Origin: Cristatella mucedo
Taxonomy: Eukaryota > Bryozoa > Phylactolaemata > Cristatellidae
Length of the DNA: 64,000 bases
Direction: 5' to 3'
Assembly: GCA_009760855.2 (NCBI GenBank)
Contig: WPIO01000010.1
Span: forward strand, 9,012,501 to 9,076,500
Shown: in pieces, positions 49,011 through 59,291 of the stretch
How the letters are laid out: each line of letters starts with the position of its first letter
How positions within the stretch are numbered: the stretch's first letter is position 1
Translations under genes and position numbers: made by a program
Notes under the pieces: model-generated
Told to the model about the DNA's origin: nothing
What the model saw: the letters and a program-made list of their open reading frames with translations, nothing else
The model's database searches: none

Positions 49011-50297
49011 GATTTTATGAGAACTTGCGAACCCAATGGCTCAAATTCTTTTGAGTAAAACTGTAGCGACACTTTTAGGGCGTGACATATTTTTAATTTT
49101 CGCTTTAGTTCTTAGTTTAGCATGTGCAATTTTGGAAAGTCTTCAGCACATGTCGAAAGTGCACCAACCGGGACACTATATAATAACAATAACAATAATA
49201 ATACATATGAATAGTATCCTTGGAGAACTTAATCTTTTTCTATGCAGCTTACGTATGCAACAAAGGAAGCATGGTTGAATGGTTTGTGGTTGCATGCTCA
49301 ATCGCAACAAGCATAACATGGTTAGAGGTGACATGTACTAGGTCAGCATGCAAAGATGGCTATCGGTAGCCTGCACAGTGTCAGCATGCATAGGCACACA
49401 AAGGACGAATTACATCGGCCCACTAAATTTGTGGTAAATGCTTGCGTTTTTAGCTTTTCTTAAATGTGGTGAACTCAGGACATGTCTCGACGCCAGTCGT
49501 AAGTGAGTTCCAGGCTTTGCAAGAATACGAACTAAAGAGAGGGTCTCCAAAAGATTTAAGGTTATAGCTAAAGGTATAGCTAACCAATTTCCGACAAGCG
49601 GGTGGTACGATGCTCAGCCTGGTAGGGAGTAGATTTGATTGGTAGGTTGGAGCCAAAGATTGAAGTGACCTAAAAGTGAGTGACAGAACCTTGACGTCGA
49701 TGCGTTGCTTGACAGGGAGCCTGCGCAGGTCGGCTAGAAGTAGTGTGATTTGGCCACTGCGACATTCACGACTGGTAAGCCAAGCTTAAGAGTTTTACGA
49801 AAGCTGTAAGTGCTTGATTGCACAGGCTGGCAGATCAGAAAGCAGTTACGTAACAAAGTCGAGATGGGATGTCACAAATGCATGGACCAATTTGGTTGTG
49901 GTATCCCTGTCTAAACGAGCCCGAGTGTTAGCGATGTTACGAAGCTGAAAGTAAGCAGACTTGACTGCCGAGCTGACGTGGTCGTCTAATGAAAAGTCAC
50001 TTTGAAGCAGGACACCTAGATTTCGTAATGCTTCAAAGGGAGACACGCTGGCAGAGCTAATTTTGAGCGTTAGGTTTGCCTATTTCCTATACACACTTGG
50101 CTTGCCCATAACAAGTGAGTTGGTTTGAGTGTCATTCAATTTGAGAAATTTTGCTGCCATCCGTGGGTGAATGTCACCAATATATCTGTTAAGAGAAATC
50201 AATGTGCTGGAGGGCTGGGAGGTATCAATGGAAAGTTACAACTGGTATCATCTGCATAGAAGCGAAAGCCCAGGTTGCACCTGGCAATAATAATTCA

Positions 50298-50565
50298 TCT
50301 TAGGACAGCATTTAGTGGGTCCCTGTGATTCGTCTTTGATGTGCTTATGCGTGCTGACACTGTGCATGCTGCCACTAACCACATTTGCATGCTGACCCTG
50401 TGCATGTCACCCCTAACCATATTATTCATCTCGTTTGTTTTTCAAGCATGATTTTACTTACCATTCAATTGCATTTCACTTTACAGCAAATGTAAAGCGC
50501 CTAGAGAGAGATTGAGTTCTCTGAGGGCGCTTTATCAAGTGAATTATTATTATTATTATTATTAT
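50298..50565 (+). mobile_element. LINE-B 3' UTR copy inserted in LINE-B
   Basis: Starts ttaggacagcatttagtggg, ends with a perfect hairpin and a (tta)n tail at 50544-50567. Well preserved, so among the younger LINE-B insertions. Confidence 0.85.
50494..50533 (+). promoter_or_regulatory. LINE-B 3' terminal hairpin
   Basis: AAAGCGCC pairs perfectly with GGCGCTTT; inside, AGAGA faces TCTCT. Followed by atcaagtg and the (tta)n tail. Present with variations in most LINE-B copies and in SINE-A. Confidence 0.65.
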
Positions 50566-50692
50566 TTTATAATAATTAATTTATATAGCGCCACAAGGGA
50601 CCTTCACATATACCTCAGGGCTCGAGCCCACGACCTCAGCCAGGCCTTGGTCGGGGCGAGCGCCTTTACCACCCGACCAAACCAGCTCACAT
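50566..50692 (-). mobile_element. SINE-A copy, hairpin partly deleted
   Basis: Minus strand: gctggtttggtcgggtggta, gcgctcgccccgaccaaggc, B box gtgggctcgagccc, then a shortened 3' end (gaaggtcccttgtggcgcta) lacking the 5' arm of the hairpin. Confidence 0.85.
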
Positions 50693-50809
50693 TGACAAGA
50701 GAAAGAGAGTATAAACCGAAAAAAGAACAGGAGAAAGTACAGAGCCCTGAGGACCCCCATACTTCGGAGGTGTCTCGGTGATCCTTTTCCGTTCACCTTA
50801 GAGCCTCTC

Positions 50810-51140
50810 CTAAAGCAGTAAAATAAAGTAACTTGAATCCCGGTTTTTTGGACTTTTCGTGGTGATGGTGCGCCACACGGCCTTGTTACTCTGCTCAATC
50901 AACAGAATATTAACTGTTTACAAACTTGAAAAACGTACTTACCTTTGAAGGAAATTGTGATGGCCATTCTAGAAGCCGGCACTGGGCTTGCTCGATGAAG
51001 GCACGCCGTTGAGGCAGCGTGCCTTGCTCCTTGTTGAGGCAGCGTGCCTTGCTCCTTGTTGCGGCAGCGTGCCTTGCTCCTTGAAAAAAAAATAAACCAA
51101 GTTTCTTTTGACTTGCGTGCTTACCTGTGCATGATTTACT
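50810..51140 (-). pseudogene. Candidate spliced locus with 45 and 52 bp introns
   Basis: Speculative. Minus strand: donor CACAG|GTAAGC at 51125/51124, acceptor with a T-rich tract (atttttttttcaag) at 51080, donor CAAAG|GTAAGT at 50943/50942, acceptor gattgagcag at 50891, and an in-frame stop at 50810-50812. Using the innermost of three repeated CAAG|GAGC acceptors (exon from 51029), the middle exon reads EQGTLPQRRAFIEQAQCRLL and EWPSQFPSK, and the last exon SNKAVWRTITTKSPKNRDSS. The upstream exon has stops just before GCCAGCAACATGG. No family recognised. The 3' end is next to a LINE-B insertion, so it may be a broken gene. Confidence 0.25.
51008..51082. repeat. 25-bp tandem repeat, three units
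   Basis: Units at 51008, 51033 and 51058: gttgaggcagcgtgcc then ttgctcctt, almost identical (one a/c change). On the minus strand each unit contains CAAG|GAGC, so a potential 3' splice site is repeated. Confidence 0.95.
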
Positions 51141-51641
51141 CCATGTTGCTGGCCACAGCCTTACTACTCGGTGGCCGCGATTGTCTTAGTGATCACTTTG
51201 AGCGCTAACCATTATACTTCTGTGTTTTACACGCCGGTCCAATCATTATACCATGCCTGTCACCAATCCTTGTTTAGCTATCTATAATCAATGTTAATTT
51301 ATTGACCACTGATGATTTTATTGATCACTGATGGACTTCAGCTAACACTATCCTTTCTGCCCATCTTAAAATTGTTCCGCTATGTCTTTTTTAAAATCAA
51401 AATGTACCAAAAGTGCGAACCGGAAGGCCCATTATTACCGCCACCAAAAAAGGGATTTTTAGATCCTGAAGTTTCCCCTGCAAGCCTAACTAAGAACCGT
51501 AATGCTTAAGATATTAACAGTAATAATTGGTCTTTGCGTATCGCCCAATAAATATATCCTAATCCTGTCCCTTTACTACTCCATGCAAGAAAATCAATAA
51601 CTACTGGTAGAATTAAACGTGCGGTATCATTAATGCAGCAG
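51141..51641. other. Unassigned interval
   Basis: A plus frame at 51312-51509 (65 codons; ends GPLLPPPKKGFLDPEVSPAS...) has no recognised family. Nothing else seen. Confidence 0.3.
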
Positions 51642-52245
51642 CCCGACAAAGAACCGTAGACAAAATATCCCGACAAAATAGCCCCTGAAAAAAGAGCTCA
51701 AAAAAAGTCCGGACAAAAATACCCAGCACACAGGACAGTTCTAGACTAAATAGCCCCGACAAATTAAGAGAATAATTTCAAAAATCTTTTATATTTGGAT
51801 TAGCTTATTACATCAAACATATTCATAACGATTGTGAAAATCAAATTATAAAGTACATTTAATTTAGGATTTTCAAGTGTAAATGTATTGAAATAATTCT
51901 GTTTCAAAAAATTGCAAACAATTCAAGAATAATTTACTAATTATCCACATTTTTATATTTATTTTTGTTTCCGTTTGCCGACATATTCTATTAATCCTTC
52001 CTGTCGGCCAGTCAATACGCAGAACAGAGACTCACAGAAAGGAAAAAAGTAATTAGTAAACAAAGAGTAAATCCCAAACCCAGTTTTTGTAATTTAGGAA
52101 ACCATAAACCCTATTTTCGATTGTAGGAAACCCGAAGCCCTAAACTCTAAATCCTATTTTCGTATTTAGGTCTTGGTTAGTATGTTTTTTATCTCCAAAC
52201 TATCAGCTTGGTCGGGGCTATTTTTTCTGGGCTATTTTGTCGGGT
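51642..52245. mobile_element. AT-rich MITE with CCCGACAAAATAGCCC ends
   Basis: The left end has cccgacaaagaacc (51642) and cccgacaaaatagcccc (51669), with further ccggacaaaaata and aaatagccccgaca copies. The right end (52210-52245) is the inverse: gtcggggctattttttctgg then gctattttgtcggg. So there are inverted termini of about 30 bp with multiple subterminal repeats around about 500 bp of AT-rich non-coding DNA. Superfamily not determined. Confidence 0.7.
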
Positions 52246-52249
52246 CACC

Positions 52250-53235
52250 CATTATTACAATATTCTCTCAACTCACTTGCTGGATGTATTGATGACATCC
52301 GCACATGCATGGCAGAAAATTTTCTAAGACTACACGATGCTTAAATTAAATTAATAGTTATGGACAAAACCAGTGTGATTCAGAAATTGGAAAGGCTGAC
52401 ACTCAAAATTGGCTCTGCCAACATATCTCCTATTGAAATCTAGTTGTCATGCTCCAAAGTGACCTCTCGTTTGACGACTACATCAGCTCCACAGTCAAAT
52501 CTGCCTACTATCAGCTACATAACATTGCTAAAATTCGGGCTTTTTTACTTATGGATACCACGTCTAAGTCGGTCCATGCATTCTTCACATATCGTCTCGA
52601 CTTCTGCAACTCACTGCTTAGTGGCCTACCGGAAAGTGCGATCAGGCGATTGCAGCTTGTGCAAAACTGCAGCTAGGCTTGTCTGTAGTGAGCGTCGCAG
52701 TTGTCACATTACACCACTTCTTGCCGACCTGCACTAGCTACCAGTCAAGCAACGGATTGACTTTAAGGTTTTGTCGCTCACTTTTAGGTCATTTCATTCT
52801 TTGGCTCCAGCCTATTTCTCAGATCTACTCCCCACCAGGCCAAGCACCGTACCACCTGCTTTTTTGAATCCAACAGTTTACCAATACCTCGTACAAACCT
52901 CAAATCCTTTAAAGACCGTGCATTTAGTTCGTATTCTCCCAAAGCCTGGAACTCCCTCGCCACTTGCGTCAGAACATCCCCTGATTTGACCAAATTTAAA
53001 AAGAACTTCGTTTGCTTATGAGTGCTGACACTGTGCATGCTGCCACTAACCACATTTGCATGCTGACCCTGTGCATGTCACCCCTAACCATGTTACTCAT
53101 GTTGTTTATCAAGCTTTTATCAAGCTATTACTCACTATTTAATTGCATTTTCCTTCACAGCAAACGTAAAACACCTAGAAAGAGATTGAATTATCTGAGG
53201 GCACTTTATCAAGTGTATTATTATTATAATTATTG
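52250..53235 (+). mobile_element. LINE-B copy, C-terminal region to tail
   Basis: Plus strand. 52260-52700: DDIRTCMAEN-type RT end, VKSAYYQLHNIAKIRAFL and SVHAFFTYRLDFCNSLLSGLP. 52770-52990: SFHSLAPAYFSDLLP and VRILPKPGTPSPLA. 3' UTR, hairpin variant and a (tta)n tail at 53216-53238. Frameshifts throughout. Starts right at the MITE end. Confidence 0.85.
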
Positions 53236-53442
53236 ATACAAACTCACGACAGAATCGTAAAGGCAAGCATTCAAAAGCAGAAATGCTGACATTCAGGTCC
53301 AGCGGTTGTTAGGACTTCGAGCCTGTAACTTGAACTACACCGTGCCTAGATAAGCAAGTAAAGCAAATGGCAACTAAAAAATGTTTAGGGTGAAGAGAAA
53401 GCTCGCCGAAACAGACTTGACTTAAGTGATACAAGGTCTTTG
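53236..53442. other. Unassigned spacer
   Basis: Between LINE-B and SINE-A; nothing recognised. Confidence 0.3.
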
Positions 53443-53590
53443 CTGGTTTGGTCCAGCGGTCAAGGCGCTCGCCCCGACCAAGATCTGACTGAGGTCGCGG
53501 GCTCAAACCCCGGGGCATATGTGAAGCGCTTGAATAGAGATTAAGTTCTTTTGGGGCGCTAAAAAAATTAATTATATTTTAGTTATATTT
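53443..53590 (+). mobile_element. SINE-A copy
   Basis: Head ctggtttggtccagcggtca (A box) and gcgggctcaaaccccgg (B box, close to GGTTCRANNCC). 3' hairpin agcgcttgaatagagattaa ... ttttggggcgct, then an A/T-rich tail. The most tRNA-like head in the window. Confidence 0.88.
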
Positions 53591-53895
53591 TATTACTGGT
53601 ATTGACCGAAGCCGGCAACGATGTCCATACTGTCAGTGCAAGTTAAGGCTTAGATCACCAAAATATTTCAATTAAGCAAATAGAAGTATCATTCCCCTAA
53701 GGAGCCGTATGAAGTTGAGCCTTTAATATATTTTGAAGAAATAAGCATAGTGCGTGATTATAACCTCAGAGTATCCACTCATTAACATGTATTTGAGTCG
53801 TGCGTAGTACACATTCCAGGTTGTAATATGGAATGAAGATCTTTTAAAATTGTCTGAATCGAGCGATCTAGTAATCCCTGACTCCATTTCTCAAG
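53591..53895. other. Unassigned spacer
   Basis: AT-rich; nothing recognised. Confidence 0.3.
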
Positions 53896-54084
53896 TTGCA
53901 AATTTAAATTTAAATCCTAGCTGATTAAACAGCTTCTTTTTGCATAGCGACAGTAGAGCCTTTACGGCTATCACCACCGCTTGCAGTGGTGATAAAAGAT
54001 TGCCTTCCGTAGGAATCGAACCCACGATTTCGGCACCGAGGTCGTGAAAGCAACCGCCTTACCTAGTGTGCTATCATGGCTCAC
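53896..54084 (-). mobile_element. SINE-B copy, best preserved
   Basis: Minus strand: gtgagccatgatagcacact head, A-box region, perfect B box GGTTCGATTCC (in gtgggttcgattcctacgg), then a strong hairpin ATCACCAC...GTGGTGAT (53970-53993), an agccgtaaaggct mini-stem, and the cagctagg end with an (attta) tail. Confidence 0.85.
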
Positions 54085-54420
54085 AGTGCAACTAATAGTA
54101 CTCAGGTACTGGATGAACTTGTCATGTTTGAGATTGTCCCGTATATGCTTTGATTAGATGAGAAAGGCGTAAAAAGGTAAGTTTTCGTATGGCCTTGTGG
54201 AAACGCGATATGTGATAGCTCATTGCTCCGCCCCTCCGAGCTTGGAGTATCAAGTTGCTGCTTCGAGTGCCAAATTGACTAGGAGACCACCCATTGTGGT
54301 CGACATTGATCCCACCGTCAACTTGATTTGCCCACGGAACCTCAGATTCCAGAATCCGTCACTACCAGCTAGGCTTTCACTAAAGCCCTAAGCATGTGCC
54401 TGAAAGGTAGGGCAGTCTCT

Positions 54421-54457
54421 GCCTCTCTCTCTCTCACACACACACACTCTCTCTCTC

Positions 54458-54555
<98 letters not shown>

Positions 54556-54600
54556 TCTCTCTCTCTCTTTCTCCCTCTCCCTCTTCCTTTCCCTTTCTTA
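54421..54600. repeat. (CT)n microsatellite
   Basis: About 170 bases of CT with occasional cc, ca and tt interruptions. The Ser-Leu and Arg-Glu frames across it are artefacts. Confidence 0.95.
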
Positions 54601-54783
54601 GTCTTGTATTCTCTCTCACATCTCTCCCACTCATTTCCTGTCCCTCGTACCTCAACCGCTCCACCTCAGGCTTCACCTTTCTATTGTACCACCTCTTTGT
54701 TGGGCTACGTCTTCATGCGATGACGCACCTTGAAAAGCCAAGCTCTGGGATTTAATTGATGGTAGTGGCAATGCAAACTTGTT

Positions 54784-55170
54784 ATGAGTCTCAGTACTTG
54801 CAACTTTTTACTTACGCCTTTTAGCCTTTTTCAAGCTTTTTACTGCCGCCTTTGCGCCTTCTATCAACCAACCAACATATACGGATTTAATTTAGCTTGT
54901 GCATGGAGTTTTCCTGGAAAATTGCCTCGGAAACCCGACGCAATCGAACAACTGAAAAGTGCTCTGGATCAGTTATAGGCATACAATTTCTTTTAAGATG
55001 CCTTGGCCAGTTATAAACATTACAAGGCTTCGTTTCTCGCCAGCCACTTAGCGAGAGCTGCATCCCTCCTACGGAATAAATGGATCGTTGCTAGGACAAC
55101 TTGTAAAGCGTCAAATCTGAAAAAAGACTACATACTTCTATCAAGGCAGATCCCCCTTGGATGAGACCAG
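54784..55170 (+). pseudogene. Possible decayed coding sequence
   Basis: Speculative. The plus frame 54784-54978 continues in the same frame past two stops (TAG, TAA) into SYKHYKASFLASHLARAASL and LLRNKWIVARTTCKAS, ending at a TGA near 55168. The region before the first stop reads PRKPDAIEQLKSALDQL. The composition is protein-like across both stops, which would fit a pseudogene, but no family is recognised. Confidence 0.2.
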
Positions 55171-55855
55171 CCCTTCACTCATTTTCAATTTTGTAATCCC
55201 GCCCTCTTCAAAAGTGAGATCAGCCGCTGAATCGGCCTTTAGAAAGCAAAGGTCCCAAGACGATAACTAGGAGGCTAATAATAGTAACACTATTCATATT
55301 CAAGGTGGATTGTTGCACCAATAGACTTTTTGCCCCAACCCTTTTGAAAGCCAAAACTAACGAGGTAGTGCTTCTTTCCTGGCGATAAAATTAAAAGAAA
55401 GTTGCGTCAAAAGGAATGTTAAGGCAACACGTGTGTTTCGGTGAACCTTTCGTACTGCTGGTGTGGGATTGATATTGTAATCAGTTCTAACTTTAGTCTT
55501 CGGATTTCACTAATGAGTAGCAAGTAAGCAATGGGAATAATACCAATCCTTTAGATTTTGTATTGCAAAAATCACTTCTCAGCCCACATCAAGAGACAAT
55601 AGGCTAAGTGTGAATTTCCAATAAGGTAGTCTCGATTGGTCACGTGATAATGTGTTGCCTTCACTATTGAGCTCACTGATCCAATGCCCGCTCATTAATG
55701 TCAAAGGCAATGGCACCATCAAGAGGGATCGAGTTCAAGAAGCGAATCCTGTTGAACTCCGTTTTGAGTATTGGTAGACGAACCCATCGAATAAGCTGTG
55801 TTGCCTGTCATCGCTCGGCTGATCCACCCACGGCAGTAATGGGTTTCGTCGGTAG
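55171..55855. other. Unassigned interval
   Basis: No recognised gene or repeat. Confidence 0.3.
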
Positions 55856-56152
55856 CAGTGGTTCTCAACCTTGCTAATGCCGCGACCCTTAAATACAGTT
55901 CCTCATGTTGTGTAGCGACCCCAAACCGTAAAATTCTTTTTGTTGCCACTTCATAACTTTGACTTTTCTACTATGAAACTTGATGTGACTATCTGATACG
56001 CAGAATATATTTTTGTTGTTACAAATTGAACATTGTTAAAGCATAGTGATTAATCACAAAAACAATATACAATGATCTTAGGCGACCCGACGGTCTTGAG
56101 CGACCCATGTGAAAGGGTTGTTCAACCTCCAAAGGGGTGGCGACCCACAGGT
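55856..56152 (-). mobile_element. SPIN-like hAT MITE ('Space Invader')
   Basis: Starts with the hAT terminal sequence cagtggttctcaacc and contains, in order, the landmarks I know from the SPIN non-autonomous consensus: gccgcgaccctt, acagttcctcatgttgtg, cttcataact, ttacaaattgaacat, aagcatagtgattaatcac, aaaaacaatat, ggcgaccc, gtgaaagggt, caacctccaaaggggt, gcgacccacaggt. The second terminal repeat is cut after cacaggt, so the insertion is truncated. Identity from memory looks high over conserved blocks; a search is needed for the exact family. Non-coding. Confidence 0.85.
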
Positions 56153-56254
56153 CTATAGATAAAAAAATTAATTTGAAATTTATATTTAAGCATGCGATAA
56201 CACAGTTTTATGTGAAAAGTCAATACGCGCTGAAAAGAAACTTGTCAAATAGTG

Positions 56255-56510
56255 AGCACTAGCATGCAAATTGTCAGCATTCATAGCATCCATAAGCACA
56301 CAAATGACAATTAACATGGGTGGAGCAAATGCCATGACGACTAGTTGGTATTAGCTTCTCTTTAATGCCAACAATTCCGCAGGTTTTGCGATAATAGCCA
56401 GAAGTGGGAGGATTTTAGAGCACACGCACTGGAGGTAGGATCTCCAATGAATTTGAGCTAGCTTAGAGGCGCAGCTAAATAATTTGACTTCGTAGAGCGC
56501 ACGGTATGAT
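56255..56510 (-). mobile_element. Degenerate LINE-B 3' UTR fragment
   Basis: gcatgcaaattgtcagcat, cataagcacacaaatgac and a shadow of the tctccaa.g.atttgag segment are recognisable on the plus strand; minus orientation. Weak. Confidence 0.5.
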
Positions 56511-56514
56511 GATT

Positions 56515-56650
56515 ATCAGTATTATTATATTATTATTATTATCAGAATTATTAATTTATTATATGTATTATATATATATATATATATATTATATATTACA
56601 TATTATTATATTTATTATTAATCAGTATTATTATCAGATGACTCGATTAT
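56515..56650. repeat. AT-rich simple repeat
   Basis: Mixed (tta)n, (at)n and tatta runs; possibly a retroelement tail. Confidence 0.8.
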
Positions 56651-56689
56651 CAGTGCCTGAGCCATGGAGCAGAAGGCATTTCCCCCTCA

Positions 56690-57530
56690 CTATAATAATA
56701 ATAATAATAATCGTTATCATCATCATGCATTTGATATAGCACCCTCAGAGAACTCGATCTTTTTTCTAGGCACATTACATTTGCTGCAAAGGAAGCACGA
56801 TCAAATGGTTAGCGGTAGCCTGCTGAATAAACAACAAGAATGACATGGTTAGGAGTGACATACACAGGTTCAGTATGGAAGTATATTTAGGGGCAGCATG
56901 CACACTGTCAGCAGGCATGAGTACATTAAGGACTAATCACAGAGACTCGCTAAATGCTGTGATAAGTAGATGCGTTTTTAGCTTTTTAAAATGTTTTCAG
57001 GGCAGGAGATGTCGTGACGCAAGTCGGGAGTGAGTTCCAGGCTTTGGAACCATACGAACTAAAGGCACGGTAGTGCTGGGCAGTGACCTGGCCCGCCCCC
57101 TTTTCGTGTGCCCCTGACCATCACTAAAACTATAAAACTATGTCTTAATTCTATTCAATGAGCTACTGCATAGCTCGTGACGAATAAACACTGGGATTTT
57201 TGGTATATCATTTTTGCTAATTGATGGTATAGCCCCGTCCACACAAAAATCTTTCGGCACCTGCAGCAATACATTAAAATGTTGCCGGTCTTGTTCTCTA
57301 GATGAAAATCCTGACTCCGAAGCGGCTGATACGTAATTATTTTAGGTAGGTAGGCTTGAGTAAGAGAGAAAATGAACCTAAACGTGAGTGAGAAAACCTG
57401 GAAGCCAATCACTGTTGGATAGGATGCCAGAGAAGGTCGTTGAAAACGCTACCTACCAACTAGGCATGAAGGAGAAGCGGAGGTCACCAGTGTCATGAGC
57501 TGTCATCTGATGCTTCCTGTTTACCAAGCT
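56690..57530 (-). mobile_element. LINE-B 3' copy, disrupted
   Basis: 56690-57075: (aat)n tail, hairpin region (gatatagcaccctcagaga) and 3' UTR to aactaaaggcacgg. About 260 unrelated bases follow, then a diverged continuation at 57340-57530 (gtgagtgagaaaacctgga). Minus strand. Confidence 0.7.
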
Positions 57531-58261
57531 GTCAATGACGAGTAGGTCTATTTCATTGCAGCTTTGGGCTCAGTTGCTGCTTCGAGCTTGGTCATGGCTG
57601 ACAGCGAACCAACTGACAAGTAGCTGCAACGGTGACGACTTTTTCTGATTGCACGGGTACGTTCACTTTTTGCTGTGCAGTCAGCGTATATCTATCCTAA
57701 TAGCATGCCTAGGAATACGATTTGAAACCTGTCTATGTCGTGATCGATCGAGCGGTAGGACTCGCTGATAGGCACCCGTGCTATCGTCTAAAAATACATA
57801 ATTTTACATAATTTTTAATCAGCTTACTCTTATCTGAAACCTGACTTTTAAGGGACGGTTCAGTTACTTTGCAAGAATCTCGGAAATGCCGCATTTTATG
57901 ACACTTGCTTCTAATAGTGGATTGGTGTAGCAGTGAGGCATCAAGTGCTGACGATCAGGCGGCAGTCAGTCATAAAAACTCTCGAAATTCTTTTACGGCT
58001 CCGTTTTTCCGGCCTATGAGAGCTCCCAAAATACGACAAGTGTTAAATGCTGTTACTCTTCAAAATCCAGCGTTGGTACCGGCAAACCGTAAAACATACG
58101 GCATGAGACTAGGACTTTTTGTCCTCGCCCATTTCTGTGCCACTGCATCGAATCGAGAGTTTAATAATTAGAGCAATCAAACGCTCGTAGAATTCCTTAT
58201 GGACCTGATCAATTTCCATGCACTTTACAAACGCTATGAAGAGGATGGTTAGAAAACATAA
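57531..58261. other. Unassigned interval
   Basis: A plus frame at 57905-58171 (88 codons) has no recognised motif. Nothing else seen. Confidence 0.3.
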
Positions 58262-58640
58262 GCGCATAAGGATGTACATTAACGCGGGTCCAGCAAATTC
58301 GCTGCAGAACAGGTGAGCTTTTAGGTTCCTTAATCCCGCTATCACCGATGATGGCATGGCATCAGTCGGGAGTGAGTTTCAGGCTTTGGGAGTTTACGAA
58401 TTAAAGGCACGATCTCAATATAATTTGAGGTTGGTTCGAGGCGTAATTAAACGACTTGATTTAGAAGAGTCAGTTGTACAGTACCTGGCCTCACTGGAAA
58501 GTAATTCGGATGAGTAGGCTGGAGCAAGATCGTGAAGAGACCGAAAAGTGAGTGACACAACCTTAAAATCAATACGCCAATGATTAGGAAGCCATAGCAG
58601 GTCGGTTAGAAGTCGGAGTTTAAAGTATTCTCAGCAATGC
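58262..58640 (-). mobile_element. Degenerate LINE-B fragment
   Basis: Landmarks gtcgggagtgagtttcaggctttggga, gcacgatctcaatataatttgagg and aaaagtgagtgacac on the plus strand give a minus-oriented old copy. Confidence 0.65.
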
Positions 58641-58694
58641 CTTGATAGCTATTATGAACTATATGTATCAAAATAATAATTTAAGTAAATTTAG

Positions 58695-58885
58695 AACACC
58701 CACTCATTACAGCATTTAGTGAGTCTTTGTGATTCGTCCTTCGTGTGCATATGCCTATTTGCACTCTGCCTGCTGCTCGAGGATGTTACCACAAATCATT
58801 TGGTAATGCTTCTTGTAAAACATCTATAAAGTTCGTAGAAAGAGATTCACTTCTCCGACGGCGCTATGCAAATGTATAATTGGTA
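58695..58885 (+). mobile_element. Degenerate LINE-B 3' UTR, plus strand
   Basis: acagcatttagtgagtcttt ... gattcgtccttcgtgtgc, then a diverged hairpin (gtagaaagagattcacttctccgacggcgct). Head to head with the preceding fragment. Confidence 0.65.
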
Positions 58886-58952
58886 TTATAGCTTACAAAT
58901 AGAATTAAATTGAAGTGCAATCAAAACTAATACCGATCATTCTTCCTTTTAA

Positions 58953-59291
58953 ATGTTTCCCGTTCTAGAAAACCAAACGGAAAGCCTCTTGTGTTGCAAT
59001 GACCTTGAACTGCTTTTGATTTGTGTTCTCGAAGGGGCTGTACATTTTCTAGTTCATAAACCGCAAGGAAAGAAATTTGTTAGGCAGATATTAAGGATTC
59101 AGAACTCCACGTTTTCTTCTACTGATCAAGCACCTTCCAACGATGCTGGAAATTGGCACTCAGATCCGGCTTCCATCGTAAAACGCGGCTGCAGACAACT
59201 AGAGAATATTTTTAATGTAAATCGCGAAGCGAGACGACACCTTGATTATTGTTCTACTCGTACGACAAAATTGGTCTTGCATGCGAATTAG
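58953..59291 (+). CDS. Unassigned open frame, 112 codons
   Basis: An ATG-started frame outside any recognised repeat. It has a hydrophobic Leu-rich stretch (NDLELLLICVLEGAVHFLV) and a basic, polar C-terminal half (KPQGKKFVRQILRIQ, REARRHLDY). No splice sites, family or codon evidence decide whether it is real. Low confidence. Confidence 0.2.
   Translation: MFPVLENQTESLLCCNDLELLLICVLEGAVHFLVHKPQGKKFVRQILRIQNSTFSSTDQAPSNDAGNWHSDPASIVKRGCRQLENIFNVNREARRHLDYCSTRTTKLVLHAN

Larger units (their letters stand above)
49185..50830 (-). mobile_element. LINE-B copy interrupted by a LINE-B/SINE-A composite
   Basis: Minus strand. Tail at 49185-49203, then 3' UTR and C-terminal pieces (frames 49450-49656 and 49846-50046 with SPFEALRNLGVLLQSDFSLD and [14 protein letters not shown]) up to ttgcacctggcaataa near 50290. 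The following RT segment (gagagtataaac ... tacagagccctgagga) resumes at about 50699 and fades near 50830. The 400 bases between are a plus-strand LINE-B 3' end and a minus-strand SINE-A. Confidence 0.8.

Noticed and set aside
52080-52165. Telomere-like aaaccctaaa runs
   Set aside because: Only a few degenerate units inside an AT-rich MITE; not a telomeric array.
53443-53520. Possible functional tRNA gene
   Set aside because: A and B boxes are present, but the sequence has no clear acceptor stem and is followed by the repeated SINE-A body; five copies share it.
55856-56152. SPIN-like element as vertebrate contamination
   Set aside because: It is diverged, truncated and lies in continuous sequence with flanking local repeats, so it looks resident.
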